A stretch of 34,205 nt of DNA, taken from positions 1 through 34,205 of the forward strand of contig CAJKAR010000044.1 in assembly GCA_905197955.1 (NCBI GenBank), given 5' to 3'. Below the pieces are notes generated by a model, which was not told the DNA's origin, did not search any database, and saw only the letters and a list, made by a program, of their open reading frames with translations. Shown piece after piece: positions 8,502 through 18,100 of the stretch. Source of the stretch: an uncultured Lentisphaeria bacterium (GTDB lineage Bacteria; Verrucomicrobiota; Lentisphaeria; Victivallales; UBA1829). The translations under genes and the position numbers were made by a program. The stretch's first letter is position 1. Every line of letters starts with the position of its first letter.

Positions 8502-10339
8502 AAATCAATAAACCAGCTCAACAAAAAGCGATCGGACCATCCGCACCTGCTTTTGCCCCGCAGGCTCCGTTCCTGACATCGAAAAAGAAGGAGTCCTTTG
8601 CAACCTGGCTGCCATTATGGCTCTGCGCGGCATTCCTGCTGTTTGGCAATCTCGGAGTCCAGGCCGTGAATGGTTCGGAATCGCGATGGCTTGTTATTGC
8701 CAGAGAAATGTTCTTTACCGGAGATTATCTCCATCCGACCATCAATTTCGAGCCGTATTTCGATAAACCGCTTTTGACCTACTGGTTCACGGTTTTCTGC
8801 TCCCTGTTCAACGGACGGGTCGTGACCGAACTGACAGCGCGAATTCCCAGTGCTCTGGCAGCACTGGCAGCACTGGCGGCAGTCATCTCCATTGCAAAAC
8901 GGCTGTGGGATACCAGAACGGCTCTCGTGACCGGCTGGATCTTCATAACCTTCTACAGTTTTGCCTTCTGGGGACGACTTGCGGAAGCCGATATGGCAAA
9001 TGAAGCATTCAGCACCGCGGCAGTTGCATGGTATCTGGCATACCGAGGGAAAAAGAGTTTCATCGGATATCTGGTGTTCTTCCTGATCTGTTTTATCGGA
9101 GCGCATGCAAAGGGGCTTGCGACGATTGCCGTACCGATTCTTGTCGTACTGGTGGATCAGATTCTCAATAAAACGATCAAGGTCCATTGCAACTGGAAAG
9201 CCTTTCTTGCACTTGCCATTGGAGTGGGGATCTATCTGATTCCGTTTGAGCTCTCCAGAATGATCGCGCCGGCAATCTCACCGGCAACACAGACTGTCAT
9301 CGACGGCGACGGCACCGTAAAAACCAGTGGAATCGCTCTCGCTCTGCGGGAAAATATTATCCGTTATTTCGATCCGTTCGACCACAAGGAGCCATTCTAT
9401 TCCTATTTCATCCATGTTCCGCGTCTGACACTGCCCTGGAGTCCGATTCTGATTCTGGCAGTCATCAATGCCATTCTCCTGCGCAAAACGCTGTCAAAAG
9501 AGGAAAAATGGTTGTGCTGGAGCATGATCGCAATCTTTTTATTCTTTACAATCTCCGGCTCCAAACGGCACTATTACATTCTGCCGCTGATTCCCTATTG
9601 CGCGATTTTCTGCGCGATTTTCCTGAACAGGGAATCCACGGTCCGTTGGATTGAAAAAATAAAACAGATTCTCTTGAAACTCTACTGGATTCTTCCGATT
9701 GCGGGCCTTGCGCTTATGCTTCTGACGGGACTTGTCCTGATTCTGTTCCCGTCGCTGGTTCCCGCTGAGTTTACCATTCTCCGCAGGCTTATTCCTCAGA
9801 CAATGGTCACACTGCTGGCTGGAATCTTTGTCATCGGACTTTTCCTCTTCCGTCTGAACGGACCGGACACGCCTTTCACCAGATTCCTGCCGGATAAGCA
9901 ACTGGCAAAGTCGATCTTTTCCGTTTACATCATCATTTTGATGGCATTCCTTTATGTTTTCCCGACAGCGGATCAATTCCGTCTGGAACGCAGAACTCTG
10001 CAAACCATGGCTCAGTTCATCAAATCGGAAAAGGTTTCTCCAAAGAATGTGTATTTCTACGATAAATCTTTTGTCAATGGCGTGCTCTATCTGAACCAGC
10101 CGTATGAAATCTCAATTCTTCGGACTCCGGAAGATCTGGAAAAAGTAATCGCAACTAAAGCGGATCAGCGAGTCTTCATCATTTCCCAGAACCGGTATTT
10201 TGACCGTCTCCCGGAAAAAATACTCAAACATCTGCCGAAAGTGGTTCAGGAACCGGCGTTTCCGTGGGATCGCAAGAGTTCCATCCGCAAAAACTATGTA
10301 ATGCGGACAATAAAACTGAACCTTAAAAAAGCCAACTAA
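8498..10339 (+). CDS. arnT: ArnT-like GT-C glycosyltransferase
   Basis: This 613-residue integral membrane protein has about a dozen hydrophobic segments starting at about residue 35 and a soluble C-terminal part from about 500. Its first outer loop, SESRWLVIAREMFFTGDYL followed by PYFDKPLLTYW, is the ArnT/PMT (GT39/GT83) signature. These enzymes move a sugar from a polyprenyl-phosphate carrier onto lipid A or protein on the periplasmic side. The canonical D-E pair of this loop (DETR) reads S-E-S-R here, so one acidic residue is replaced. It starts inside the arnB stop (ATGA), which argues that it handles the sugar aminated by ArnB. A strong terminator follows. The exact acceptor and sugar cannot be read from the sequence, so arnT is a family-level name. 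Confidence 0.78.
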   Translation: MKINKPAQQKAIGPSAPAFAPQAPFLTSKKKESFATWLPLWLCAAFLLFGNLGVQAVNGSESRWLVIAREMFFTGDYLHPTINFEPYFDKPLLTYWFTVFCSLFNGRVVTELTARIPSALAALAALAAVISIAKRLWDTRTALVTGWIFITFYSFAFWGRLAEADMANEAFSTAAVAWYLAYRGKKSFIGYLVFFLICFIGAHAKGLATIAVPILVVLVDQILNKTIKVHCNWKAFLALAIGVGIYLIPFELSRMIAPAISPATQTVIDGDGTVKTSGIALALRENIIRYFDPFDHKEPFYSYFIHVPRLTLPWSPILILAVINAILLRKTLSKEEKWLCWSMIAIFLFFTISGSKRHYYILPLIPYCAIFCAIFLNRESTVRWIEKIKQILLKLYWILPIAGLALMLLTGLVLILFPSLVPAEFTILRRLIPQTMVTLLAGIFVIGLFLFRLNGPDTPFTRFLPDKQLAKSIFSVYIIILMAFLYVFPTADQFRLERRTLQTMAQFIKSEKVSPKNVYFYDKSFVNGVLYLNQPYEISILRTPEDLEKVIATKADQRVFIISQNRYFDRLPEKILKHLPKVVQEPAFPWDRKSSIRKNYVMRTIKLNLKKAN

Positions 10340-10363
10340 AAAAACTTTTCCGTAAGAACAATT

Positions 10364-10407
10364 AAAAAGCCCTGGAATCCTAAGAGATTTTCAGGGCTTT
10401 TTCTTTT
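10364..10407 (+). terminator. Intrinsic terminator of the fmt-rng-arnB-arnT run
   Basis: AAAAAGCCCTG (10364-10374) pairs with CAGGGCTTTTT (10392-10402) around a 17-base loop and is followed by more T. The A-run/T-run symmetry means it could also act on the opposite strand. Confidence 0.85.
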
Positions 10408-10461
10408 CAGAAAATCACATCAGTTTCTCTTCGCCGCGAAAACCGGGAGTATTCACGACAT

Positions 10462-10497
10462 AAAAAATGCCGCATAAGGATAACTCCCTTATGCGGC
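10462..10497 (-). terminator. Intrinsic terminator of ppdK
   Basis: An 11-bp perfect stem, GCCGCATAAGG (10469-10479) with CCTTATGCGGC (10487-10497), has a 7-base loop. On the minus strand it is followed by ATTTTTTA, about 40 bases after the ppdK stop. Confidence 0.88.
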
Positions 10498-10538
10498 GAC
10501 GCAATTACTTTTTTGCAAAGCCCGATGCAGAGTTTTTA

Positions 10539-13500
10539 TCAGCCCTCTTTGATTGCAGCCTGAGCTGCGGCAAGACGGGCAATCGGAACGCGGAACGGAC
10601 TGCAGGAGACATAATTAAGTCCCATGCGGTTGCAGAATTCGACAGATTTTGCTTCTCCACCCTGTTCTCCGCAAATCCCGATCTTCAGATTGGAACGCGT
10701 TGCGCGCCCTTCCCGGACGGCATGCTCAATCAGGTAACCAACGCCTTCCTGATCGATCGTCTGGAAGGGATCGGATGCCAGAATCTTTTTATCCAGATAC
10801 GCTCCGAGGAAACCTCCGACATCGTCTCGGCTGAATCCGAAAGTCATCTGCGTTAAATCATTGGTTCCGAAGGAGAAGAATTCCGCCTCCTCCGCCATTT
10901 TCCCAGCAAGGATCGCGGCTCTCGGGATCTCAATCATGGTTCCGACCAGATATTCAAAATTCTTGAGTTTGAATTTCTTGACGACCTCATCCGCGACACG
11001 CTTGACAATGCTCTTCTGATCTCTGAGCTCCGCAGCATCGCAGGTGACAGGAATCATGATTTCCGGCTTGCACTTTGCACCCGCTTTCATCAGTTCCGCC
11101 GCGGATTCAAAAATCGCGCGGACCTGTGTTTCCGTGATCTCCGGATAGGTGATGCCGAGACGGATTCCGCGATGTCCCATCATCGGATTGGACTCATGAA
11201 GCGCATCCGCCCGCTTCTGGATCTCCTGCGCGGAGATCTTGAGACTCTTTGCCAGCTCCTTGATCTTATCCGCACTCTTGGGAACAAACTCATGCAGAGG
11301 CGGATCCATCAGGCGAATCGTGACAGGCAGTCCCTTCATCGCCGTCATGGTCGCCTTGATATCCTTCTTAATGAACGGATAAAGTTCTTTCAGCGCAGCC
11401 ACACGTTCCGCAGGCGAGGAACAGAGAATCATCTTGCGGAGCGCAAACAGCGGTTTCTCGCTGTTCTTTCCGTAGAACATGTGTTCCACACGGAAAAGTC
11501 CGATTCCTTCCGCCCCGAACGCACGGGCAAGAGTTGCATCCTCCGCAGTATCGGCATTGGTCCGCACACCGAGCTTCCGGAATTTATCAGCAAGCGCCAT
11601 AAATTTCTTGAAGCGCGGATTCTCACTGGAATCCATCGTTGCGACCTTTCCGCTGTAAACGTATCCGCGTGTTCCGTTCAGGCTGAGGAAATCGCCCTCA
11701 CGGAACGTGTATTTTCCAACCTTGACGGTTTTATCTTTTTCCGAAATATTCAGGCTCCCAGCTCCGACAATACAGCATTTTCCCCATCCGCGGCACACCA
11801 ATGCAGCGTGACTGGTCATACCGCCGCGAGCAGTCAGAATTCCTGTTGCGGCACGCATGCCTTCCACATCCTCCGGATTGGTCTCCTCTCGAACCAGAAT
11901 GCAGGGGATCTTCTTTGCGGCGAGTTCCACCGCACGCTCCGAACTGAAAACGATCTCTCCGACCGCTCCGCCCGGGCCCGCCGGAAGACCTTTGACGATC
12001 AACTCGGCTTTCTTCTCCGCCTTCGGATCAAGAATCGGATGAAGCAACTCATCCAGCTGCGTCGGAGAAAGACGCATAACCGCATCCTTTTCCGAAATCA
12101 GTTTTTCGGAAAGCATATCCATCGCCATGTTCAGCGCCGCCATGCCGGTACGTTTCCCAACGCGGCACTGGAGCATGTAGAGTTTCTTTTCCTGAATCGT
12201 GAATTCGATATCCAGCATATCGTGATAATGAAGTTCCAGTTTATTGCGGATCTCGAACAGCTGCTTGTAAATGGATGGCAGAAGATCCTGCATGGAGGCA
12301 AGATTCTTATTCTGCTCATTCTTTGTTTCATTGTTCAGCGGATTCGGGGTTCGGGTGCCGGCAACGACATCCTCGCCCTGGGCATTGACAAGCCATTCCC
12401 CATAGAATTTATTGTCGCCGGTTGCCGGATCGCGTGTAAACGCAACGCCGGTTGCGGAAGTGTCGCCCATGTTTCCGAACACCATGCTCTGCACATTCAC
12501 TGCGGTCCCCCAGTCATCCGGAATTCCCTCAATGCGCCGGTAGGATACCGCTTTTTTCCCGTTCCAGCTCTTGAAGACCGCGGAAATTCCACCCCAGAGC
12601 TGAAGCATCGCATCATCCGGGAACTCCTTCTTGAGAACCTTCTTGATGGTTTTCTTGAAATCTTCACAGAGTTTTTTCAGATCGGCAACCTTGAGATCCG
12701 TATCGGAAGCATACTTTTTGGCTTTTTTCAGTTTTTCAAGCTGTTCATCGAGGATCTTGCGGATTCCCTTGCCATCCTCGGGTTCGATGCCTTCCGCCTT
12801 TTCCATCACGACATCGGAATACATCATAATCAGACGGCGATAGGCATCATAAACGAAACGCTCATTCTTTGTCTTTTTGATCAGTCCGGGAATGGTCGCG
12901 GAAGAGAGTCCCACGTTCAGCACAGTCTCCATCATGCCGGGCATGGAAGAGCGCGCTCCGGAACGGCAGGAAACCAGAAGCGGATTCTCCTTGTCCCCGA
13001 ATTTCATTCCCATGCATTTTTCCACTTTCTTCAATGCGGCAAGCACTTCGGCTTCCAGGGAGGCGGGGGCCTTCGAACCGTTCTTGAAATAATCGACACA
13101 GCATTCAGTTGTAATGGTGAAGCCAGCCGGGACAGGAAGTCCGAGATTCGCCATTTCAGCAAGATTGGCGCCCTTTCCTCCGAGCAGTTCCTTCATATCC
13201 GCTCTGCCTTCGGACATGTCCTTCCCGAACAGGTAGACATATTTTTTTGCCGCCGCAGCGTTCTCCGTCTTTTTCACGGAAGCGGCCTTCTTTGCAGGAA
13301 CGACCTTCTTTACAGGCGCGGCCTTCTTCCCAAGAGTTTTTGGGGATTTTTCCGCTTTGACAACTTTGGCAGAAACCGTCTTTTTCACCGGTTCACTTTT
13401 TACTTTTTTTGTATTTTTTGCAGATTTTGCAGGTGCAGCGGATTTCGTTTTCTTTTCCGCTTTTGCCGCTTTGACAGGCACAACCGCAGTTTTCACCGAT

Positions 13501-13547
13501 TTTACAGAAGTCGCGGTTTTGGCTGTTTTTTTGCTCTTGGCAGGCAT
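10539..13547 (-). CDS. ppdK: Pyruvate, phosphate dikinase with a lysine-rich N-terminal tail
   Basis: PPDK interconverts pyruvate, ATP and phosphate with PEP, AMP and pyrophosphate. From the ATG at 13547, set by GGAG (13555-13558) seven bases upstream, it has 1002 residues. Residues about 102-450 form the ATP-grasp part (YVYLFGKD, LLGGKGANLAEM). The swivelling phospho-histidine domain has GGMTSHAAL with H580, equivalent to His455 of the Clostridium symbiosum enzyme. The PEP/pyruvate TIM barrel ends with MIEIPRAAIL, FFSFGTNDLTQMTFG and GICGEQGG with catalytic C959; the usual His of GEHGG is Gln. Residues 1-100 are an extension not found in ordinary PPDKs (about 875 residues): 30 Lys, no Arg, no aromatic residues, and many Ala, Val, Pro and Ser, like histone H1 tails. 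A lipoprotein gene lies 68 bp upstream on the same strand. Confidence 0.95.
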   Translation of the reverse strand: MPAKSKKTAKTATSVKSVKTAVVPVKAAKAEKKTKSAAPAKSAKNTKKVKSEPVKKTVSAKVVKAEKSPKTLGKKAAPVKKVVPAKKAASVKKTENAAAAKKYVYLFGKDMSEGRADMKELLGGKGANLAEMANLGLPVPAGFTITTECCVDYFKNGSKAPASLEAEVLAALKKVEKCMGMKFGDKENPLLVSCRSGARSSMPGMMETVLNVGLSSATIPGLIKKTKNERFVYDAYRRLIMMYSDVVMEKAEGIEPEDGKGIRKILDEQLEKLKKAKKYASDTDLKVADLKKLCEDFKKTIKKVLKKEFPDDAMLQLWGGISAVFKSWNGKKAVSYRRIEGIPDDWGTAVNVQSMVFGNMGDTSATGVAFTRDPATGDNKFYGEWLVNAQGEDVVAGTRTPNPLNNETKNEQNKNLASMQDLLPSIYKQLFEIRNKLELHYHDMLDIEFTIQEKKLYMLQCRVGKRTGMAALNMAMDMLSEKLISEKDAVMRLSPTQLDELLHPILDPKAEKKAELIVKGLPAGPGGAVGEIVFSSERAVELAAKKIPCILVREETNPEDVEGMRAATGILTARGGMTSHAALVCRGWGKCCIVGAGSLNISEKDKTVKVGKYTFREGDFLSLNGTRGYVYSGKVATMDSSENPRFKKFMALADKFRKLGVRTNADTAEDATLARAFGAEGIGLFRVEHMFYGKNSEKPLFALRKMILCSSPAERVAALKELYPFIKKDIKATMTAMKGLPVTIRLMDPPLHEFVPKSADKIKELAKSLKISAQEIQKRADALHESNPMMGHRGIRLGITYPEITETQVRAIFESAAELMKAGAKCKPEIMIPVTCDAAELRDQKSIVKRVADEVVKKFKLKNFEYLVGTMIEIPRAAILAGKMAEEAEFFSFGTNDLTQMTFGFSRDDVGGFLGAYLDKKILASDPFQTIDQEGVGYLIEHAVREGRATRSNLKIGICGEQGGEAKSVEFCNRMGLNYVSCSPFRVPIARLAAAQAAIKEG

Positions 13548-13615
13548 TCTGAGACTCCTCTCCCTATTTTGCAATTTATGATACGATCCCGGTAAAACGA
13601 GCCCTCTCGCCGGGA

Positions 13616-14035
13616 TTAAAAAGATTCAAACGCTTTCACAATTTTCGTCTGGTCCGGATGCGTGTCGAAATCAATCATGACAAACGGACCGTTGATCAGC
13701 GCTTTGAATTTTTTGCCGTTGATGTAAAGTACGCCGGAATCCACCACCAGCTGATAGCGGTGACGCTGCTTCTTGCGTTCCAGATTATATTGATAAACTC
13801 CAATTTCCCGTTTTCCAATCCGGAAACAGTATCCGGCTTCCGCCTGAGCGAGCTGATAGGCCAACTGCCCCACGCCGTTGATCACAATACCGTTTTTCGA
13901 AAAATGGGTTATCAGATCCGGAAATGTTTTGACAGGTGCTTCCGTTGCACAACCGGAAGTAAAACAGGAGAAACAAACACAAATGAAAAAAAACATACAC
14001 AGGGCGAATCTTCGAAACCATCGCTCAATCTTCAT
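13616..14035 (-). CDS. Small putative lipoprotein of unknown function
   Basis: The 139-residue product has a basic start (KIERWFRR), a hydrophobic helix and a lipobox ending FTSGC at about residue 29, so it should be lipid-modified and anchored in the inner or outer membrane. The mature part, about 110 residues, is mixed polar and beta-prone (YQLVVDSGVLYINGKKFKAL) with no family I recognise. A GAGG lies about 11 bases before the ATG. A minus-strand promoter (14079-14107) and a perfect 14-bp palindrome (14051-14064) lie upstream. It precedes ppdK by 68 bp on the same strand and may be cotranscribed with it; no functional link is evident. Confidence 0.75.
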   Translation of the reverse strand: MKIERWFRRFALCMFFFICVCFSCFTSGCATEAPVKTFPDLITHFSKNGIVINGVGQLAYQLAQAEAGYCFRIGKREIGVYQYNLERKKQRHRYQLVVDSGVLYINGKKFKALINGPFVMIDFDTHPDQTKIVKAFESF

Positions 14036-14050
14036 AACATGACCAGCCTC

Positions 14051-14064
14051 GTTAAAATTTTAAC
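14051..14064. promoter_or_regulatory. Perfect 14-bp palindrome, possible operator
   Basis: GTTAAAATTTTAAC is a perfect inverted repeat lying between the predicted minus-strand -10 (14079-14084) and the lipoprotein ATG (14035), where a repressor would block transcription. The binding protein is unknown, and AT-rich palindromes also arise by chance. Confidence 0.4.
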
Positions 14065-14078
14065 ATTCACTCTTTTAG

Positions 14079-14107
14079 AATCTAGCATGGTTTCAAGCGG
14101 AAATCAA
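14079..14107 (-). promoter_or_regulatory. Promoter of the lipoprotein-ppdK pair
   Basis: On the minus strand, TTGATT (14102-14107) and TAGATT (14079-14084) are separated by 17 bases. The -35 overlaps the last codons of the upstream AraC gene. Confidence 0.45.
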
Positions 14108-14979
14108 ATTATTTTTTCAAAATTTCTGGATTCGATCATATTGCGATAATTTCTGGGACTCATTCCATTGCTGTTTTTAAATTGCCGGGAAAAATAATTG
14201 CTGTCTTCAAAGCCGCAGAGCAGCGCGATTTCGCTGATGGTCTTCTCGCCGAGGCACAGCATCTCCGATGCCTTTTTCAGCCGGACTCCCAGCAGATATT
14301 CCACCGGAGCCTTCCCCGTCAGACTCTTGAACTGCTGACGGAAAGCGCTGACCGACATCTTCGCAAACGCCGCCATCTGCTCCAGATTCCAGGTTTCCGC
14401 ATAACGCTCGTCGATCTCCGCCATCAGGTTGCTGATGCGATACGCATAATGCAGATTTTTCGGATTCCCCGCCGGATGCGAATGACGGCAGATCAGAAGA
14501 ATCACACGCAGAAAATCACTGAGGACAGCACTTCTGCTTCCACATCCGCCGATCTCCTGTTCATGAATAATGTCATCCAGCAGACGGGTCATCTCCGGGA
14601 AGTACGCCGACTCCAGCGACATCAGCCGATGCGACAACGGCAGATCCCGCGCAATATTGAACAGAAGCTGATAGTTCGGAAATCCGGACATATCCTGCTG
14701 AAAATGCTTCAGGAAGTTTTTGGAGAACAACATGTTGTAGATCCCCATATTCGCTTCTCTGTACACATGCGTCACGCGGGGCGGAATGATGAAGACATCC
14801 CCTGCCCTCACCGGATAAATGTTGTCCCCAAGACAATGACGCGCTTTCCCTTCATGCACAAAAACAAGTTCATAAAATTCATGGGAATGCGGCGCCATGG
14901 AATCCCCTTTGTGTCCGGCGGTCTGGACCCGCAGTTCAAAGTTTCTCCATTGCAGATGCGGTTTCAATCGATTCGGCAT
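14104..14979 (-). CDS. AraC-family transcriptional regulator
   Basis: This 291-residue regulator has an N-terminal cupin sensor (about 20-90) with the metal/sugar-pocket motif PHSHEFYELVFVHEG and GDVFIIPP, and a C-terminal AraC domain (about 180-285). The two helix-turn-helix units lie at about 199-220 (LEQMAAFAKMSVSAFRQQF) and 247-268 (TISEIALLCGFEDSNYFSR), ending with GMSPRNYR. AAGGA about eight bases before the ATG supports the start. It is divergent from the GH106-like hydrolase, so the simplest reading is a sugar-responsive activator of that gene. It is complete, unlike the truncated AraC protein at the window start. Confidence 0.93.
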   Translation of the reverse strand: MPNRLKPHLQWRNFELRVQTAGHKGDSMAPHSHEFYELVFVHEGKARHCLGDNIYPVRAGDVFIIPPRVTHVYREANMGIYNMLFSKNFLKHFQQDMSGFPNYQLLFNIARDLPLSHRLMSLESAYFPEMTRLLDDIIHEQEIGGCGSRSAVLSDFLRVILLICRHSHPAGNPKNLHYAYRISNLMAEIDERYAETWNLEQMAAFAKMSVSAFRQQFKSLTGKAPVEYLLGVRLKKASEMLCLGEKTISEIALLCGFEDSNYFSRQFKNSNGMSPRNYRNMIESRNFEKII

Positions 14980-15047
14980 AAAATCATTCCTTATTCTTCC
15001 ACTTGCAAGGATAATTTAATGCGTCAGAAGAACTCCGCAAGCCGTTT

Positions 15048-15112
15048 TTTGTCAAATAATGCTTGTTTTTTTCGGATTTGTCAAGGTTTATTCCCAAAGA
15101 ATCGGCTATAAT
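15048..15112. promoter_or_regulatory. Divergent control region of the AraC and GH106-like genes
   Basis: Plus strand: TATAAT at 15107-15112 with no good -35 at 17 bases, as in many AraC-activated promoters. Minus strand: TTGACA (15079-15084) with CATTAT (15056-15061) at 17 bases, a good promoter for the AraC gene. TTTGTCAA occurs twice (15048-15055 and 15077-15084), 29 bp apart, close to three helical turns; the second copy contains the minus-strand -35. The repeats may be AraC half-sites. Confidence 0.5.
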
Positions 15113-15169
15113 TAAGGCGGAAACGAAAAAACGTTTTTTTTTCGGAACAACTCTTATCATGAGGTGAAA

Positions 15170-18100
15170 ATGCTGAACGACTTCATTCAGAAAATCGGGA
15201 ATCCCGGAAGCGGATTCCGCGGCGCCCCCTTCTGGGCATGGAACAGTAAACTGGAACCGGAGGAGCTCCGGAGACAGATCCGCAATATGAAACAGATGGG
15301 ACTGGGCGGATTTTTCATGCATTCCCGAGTCGGACTCAATACGGAATATCTCGGCGACGAATGGTTCGAATGCATTCGGGCATGCATCGACGAAGCAGAA
15401 AAACAGGGCATGAACGCATGGCTCTATGATGAGGACCGCTGGCCTTCCGGCGCAGGCGGAGGATTCGTGACAAAGGATATCCGTTTCCGGAGACGGAATT
15501 TGCAGATTGCCACACTCAAAACGGTCGATTACAAAGACGGGGATCTTGCGTGGTTCGCAGCGAGAATCGATGGTACCGCCGCATACTCGCTGCGTCGACT
15601 CAAGCAGGGAGAAGCTCTCCACGAAGGTGAAACCTTCCTCCGCTTCCACGTCCAGATCGACGAGCCGAATTCCTGGTATAATGGACAGACTTATCTTGAT
15701 ACCATGAATCCGGAAGCCGTTAAGAAATTTATTGAAGTCACGCATGAAAAATATGCGAAGGAAATTCCGGAATCTCTCGGCAAAACCGTTCCGGGAATCT
15801 TCACGGACGAGCCGAACTATTCCACCTGGACCGACGGGGTCCCCGCCAGATTCCGGGAAATGTACGGATACGATCTGCTTGACCATCTGCCGGAACTTTA
15901 TTACGATGTCGATGGGAAAAAGACTTCCCGTGTACGTCTGAACTATTACAACGTCCTGACCGATCTGTTTGTCTCCTCCTTTTCGAAGCAGATCGGCGAG
16001 TGGTGCGAGCGCCACAATATGGAATTCACCGGACATGTGCTCTGTGAAGACAATGTTGTCTCCCAGACCTGGGTCGTCGGTGCCGCGATGCGTTTTTACG
16101 AGTACATGCAGAGTCCGGGAATCGATCTGCTGACCGAACACTGGAACATTTTCAATACGGCAAAACAGTGTGTTTCCATGGCGCACCAGTTCGGAAGGGA
16201 AACCCGTCTTTCTGAGACGTACGGCTGTACCGGCTGGGATTTCCCGTTCGAAGGGCACAAGGCGCTCGGCGACTGGCAGGCAGCTCTCGGCATCAATCTA
16301 CGCTGTCAGCATCTTGCCTGGTACTCCATGGAAGCCGAAGCGAAACGCGACTATCCCGCCAGCATCTCCTATCAGTCCCCATGGTGCAAACGCTATCCTG
16401 CCGTGGAGGATTACTTTGCCCGCCTGAACGCGGCCCTCTCCGAAGGCGAGGAGATCCGGAACCTGCTGGTGATCCATCCGATCGAATCGACCTGGTTCGG
16501 ACGCGCGCTCTGCCTCTGTTCCGAACAGGAGCTTAATGAAGAGAAAAACCGTCTGGTTCATCTGAGCAATCAGATTCTGAAAGACAATGTGGATTTTGAT
16601 TTCGGCGATGAAGAAGTCATGTCCCGTCACGGCTCCGTCTCCGGCGGCACCATTTCCATTGCGAAGGCCTCCTATAAAGCGGTACTCATCCCTGAAATGA
16701 GAACCATCCGCAAAACCACACTTGCGCTTCTGAAAGAGTTTGCGCAGAACGGCGGACAGGTCGTCTACATCGGCGATGCGCCGGAATTTGTGGACGGATT
16801 CGCCAGTGACGAGGCAAAAGAGATCTATCGTCTGTTCACGCGAACCACCCCGGCAAATGCCGCAAAAGATGTGGAAAATGCCGCACGCGAAGTCTCCGTC
16901 ACGGAGAACTGCACTCAGATTGCTCCGATTCTCTACGGTCTGCGCAGAGCCGGCGATCTGGCAACCCTCTTCCTCTGCAACACAAGCCTCGACTGGACCG
17001 ATGAGCAGATGGATGTCCCGATGGTCCGCGACCGCGCGCTCGCGTTCGAAAACGCCGAAGTTGCCTGGAAACTCCCGGAAGAGTGGGATGTCTATGAACT
17101 CAATCTGAGCAACGGCGAACGTTACGCAGTCTCCTCGGAATACAGAGATGGAAAACGAATCTTCCGCACCTCGTTTGCCCGGCTGGAATCGCGTCTTTTC
17201 ATCGCCTGCGCGGAGAACATTGCAAATGCGGAACGCAAACCCGAAAAACGGATCTTCCAGCAGACCGTCCGTCTGCCGGAGCGCTGGAACGCCACCATCG
17301 ACGATTTCAATGTTTTCGTTCTCGATCATGCCAGCTATTCCATCGACGGTTCCTATTACAGTCTCAAGGACTATATTCTCAAAATCGACGGGCACCTCCG
17401 TGAGATTCTCGGCAAACAGCCCCGCGGCGGCGCCATGGTCCAGCCCTGGCTCAGCGCAAAAGAGAAAACGCCGGAAAGAACTCTCGATCTGAAACTCCGC
17501 TATGAGTTCGAATGCGAATTTCTGCCAGATGAACTCTACCTGGGAATCGAACGCCCGGATCTCTATACCTATCTCCTCAATGGCACGGAGTTCAAGGCGG
17601 AAGAGTGCGGCTTCTGGTGCGACCGCTCCATGCGGAAACTGAAACTGCCGGTCGATCTGCTGAAAAAAGGCATCAATCACCTGGAACTCCGCACGGCATA
17701 TCACGAACTTATGCCGGGACTGGAGGCGATTTTCCTGCTTGGCAGCTTCGGAGTCCGCGGCGAAACGATCACAGCCCTTCCCGATACCCTGAACATCGGA
17801 GACTGGTGCTCTCAAGGCTTCCAGAATTACGCAGGCAATCTGACCTGCCGGACAACCTTCCTGCGTCCGGATTCAAACGAATCCGTCATTCTGGAAATTC
17901 CCGCATGGCGCGGCGTCGCACTCGGAGTGAGCGTCAACGGCTCCGAACAGACGATGCTCCCGTGGCCGCCCTACCGGCTCGACATCTCCCAATACCTCAA
18001 AGATGGAGAAAATACGCTGGAAATTGAGGTCTACGGACACCGCCGCAATTCGCACGGGCCCTTCTATCTCCATGAAAAGTGGCCGGCCTGGACAGGTCCC

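Noticed and set aside
11172..13595. An 807-residue open frame on the plus strand opposite ppdK
   Set aside because: It is a mirror of the PPDK codons, rich in His, Arg and Phe, without family motifs or a ribosome site.
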